Assembly (NCBI GenBank): GCA_913775215.1
Contig: CAJYKO010000017.1
Coordinates: 1 to 13,346, forward strand
DNA: 13,346 nucleotides
Direction: 5' to 3'
From: an uncultured Devosia sp.
GTDB taxonomy: Bacteria > Pseudomonadota > Alphaproteobacteria > Rhizobiales > Devosiaceae
Program-made: the position numbers and the translations under genes
In this document: positions 12,381-13,346 of the stretch, piece after piece
How positions within the stretch are numbered: position 1 is the stretch's first letter
How the letters are laid out: each line of letters starts with the position of its first letter
The notes under the pieces: generated by a model
Databases searched by the model: none
Told to the model about the DNA's origin: nothing
What the model saw: only the letters and a program-made list of their open reading frames with translations

Positions 12381-13346
12381 TGGTCCGCCAGGTCTCGACA
12401 TATCTGATCGCCAATGTGGTAACGGCGATCCTGGGCTTTGCCTCGGTGATGATCTTCACCCGGCTGCTGGGTCCGCATGATTATGGCATTTATATCTTGG
12501 GCTTTAGCCTGGCTTCCATGCTGTCGGCCTTGCTCTTTAACTGGATAAAGTCCTCCGTTGTGCCCTTCACGGCCGGGCATGAAGACACCGACCTTCGCCT
12601 GACCGCCGGCCTTGTGCTGCTCGGCATGACTCCGCTCATCCCGGTGCTTTACTTCGCCATTTCCGCTTTCGCGCCCCAATATGCCGAAAGCCTCCTGCCC
12701 GCTATTTTCCTGGCCTTCGGCATCGGGCTCTTTGAATTCTATCTTGAAACTTATCGCGCCAAGCAAAAGACCCGGCTCTATCTCTGGTCGACCATACTGC
12801 GCGCCGGGCTGGCCCTCGCTCTCGCGCTCATTCTCGTCAGCGTTTTCGGTCTCGGCGGCACTGGTCTCCTTGTCAGTGTCGGGCTGTCCTATGCCCTGAC
12901 GAGCCTTTTCTATGCCGCCTCGATCTGGCGCCGACCGCTCAAACCATTTGATCCAAAATTGCTTCGGGCTCTTCTCGTTTTCGGTCTTCCCATGACCGTT
13001 TCGAGCACGGTTTTCGTTCTCCAGACCATGCTCGATCGTTTCGTGCTCGCTGGCGCCATGGGCGAACACGCCGCCGGCCTCTATGGCGCCTCGGCCGATC
13101 TCGTGCGCCAGATCATGCTTTTTCCCGGCGTCGCAATCGGCACCGCCGTCGTGCCCATTGCCGTGCATTTCCTCGCCCGCGACGATCGCTCCGGGCTCGA
13201 TCAGCACCTGGTGGAAAGCACCGAAATGCTGCTCGCCATTCTGGCCCCAGCCGCCGCGGGGTTGGCAATCGTCGCTGGGAAACTGGCCTTTGTCGTGCTC
13301 GGCGAAGAATTCCGCATCGAAGCGACGGCCCTCATACCGATCCTTG
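12380..13346 (+). CDS. Oligosaccharide flippase (Wzx/ExoT-like), 3' end beyond the window
   Basis: An inner-membrane MOP/PST-family flippase that moves the undecaprenyl-linked repeat unit to the periplasmic face. 322 codons are open from ATG 12380 to the window edge with no stop. The N-terminus MVRQVSTYLIANVVTAILGF, followed by FTRLLGPHDYGIYILGFSLA, is the typical first helix pair and LxxxxxG(P)xxYGxY block of polysaccharide biosynthesis proteins. Further pairs of helices follow, with the second-half repeat at FGLPMTVSSTVFVLQTMLDRFVLAGAMGEHAAGLYGASADLV near 209-250. Full members have about 420-500 aa and 12-14 helices, so roughly a quarter to a third is missing. Its ATG overlaps the GH10 stop codon (TGATG) and there is no Shine-Dalgarno, so translation probably depends on reinitiation after GH10. 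Confidence 0.92.
   Translation, partial: MVRQVSTYLIANVVTAILGFASVMIFTRLLGPHDYGIYILGFSLASMLSALLFNWIKSSVVPFTAGHEDTDLRLTAGLVLLGMTPLIPVLYFAISAFAPQYAESLLPAIFLAFGIGLFEFYLETYRAKQKTRLYLWSTILRAGLALALALILVSVFGLGGTGLLVSVGLSYALTSLFYAASIWRRPLKPFDPKLLRALLVFGLPMTVSSTVFVLQTMLDRFVLAGAMGEHAAGLYGASADLVRQIMLFPGVAIGTAVVPIAVHFLARDDRSGLDQHLVESTEMLLAILAPAAAGLAIVAGKLAFVVLGEEFRIEATALIPIL

Noticed and set aside
12281..13207. A 308-codon minus-strand open frame opposite the flippase
   Set aside because: Low-complexity, Glu/Gly/His-rich antisense of transmembrane helices; the plus-strand frame is a clear flippase that simply has no stop before the window edge.

Overview
The window is high-GC, densely coding bacterial DNA with C-rich third codon positions. 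Gene content, codon use and the short CCCGGCGAAAGCCGGG-type intergenic palindromes point to an alphaproteobacterium of the Hyphomicrobiales kind, possibly near Devosia or Pelagibacterium. That placement is an inference from style and was not computed. No RNA gene, CRISPR array, insertion sequence or phage gene was seen.

Left part (1-4095), housekeeping and accessory metabolism. On the minus strand an aldo/keto reductase overlaps a fumarylacetoacetate-hydrolase-family gene of the FAHD1/acylpyruvase type, which overlaps the first codons of a further gene leaving the window. Divergent from them, on the plus strand, lie a secreted AprI/Inh-type protease-inhibitor-like protein with eight mature cysteines, a RhtA-like threonine/homoserine exporter, and a small YCII/DGPF-domain protein.

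Right part (4204-13346), a surface or exopolysaccharide locus. In order it holds a Wzz/GumC-type chain-length protein without a kinase domain (+), a WecG/TagA/CpsF glycosyltransferase (-), a GT-B glycosyltransferase (-), a DUF6492-like putative GT-A glycosyltransferase (+), a family 2 glycosyltransferase (-), an ExoQ/WaaL-like polymerase or ligase (-), a Tat-exported GH10 glycoside hydrolase (+) and a Wzx/ExoT-like flippase cut by the window end (+). Together these would assemble a lipid-linked repeat unit in the cytoplasm (three or four transferases), flip it (Wzx), polymerise it (ExoQ-like), set its length (Wzz) and possibly trim it outside the membrane (GH10). The initiating phosphoglycosyltransferase, the outer-membrane exporter and a tyrosine kinase/phosphatase are not in the window.

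The polysaccharide genes alternate in strand and form at least five short transcription units: two divergent promoter regions (7947-8023 and about 11123-11318), a convergent pair separated by a palindrome-rich spacer (5653-5961), and a convergent pair that overlaps by 26 bp (8859-8884). Several neighbours are tightly coupled (ATGA at 9794-9797, TGATG at 12378-12382). The points most worth a second look are the GH10 enzyme with an intact catalytic pair but altered glycone-subsite residues, coupled to the flippase; the DUF6492-like gene as a candidate uncharacterised transferase; and the cysteine-rich inhibitor-like protein.
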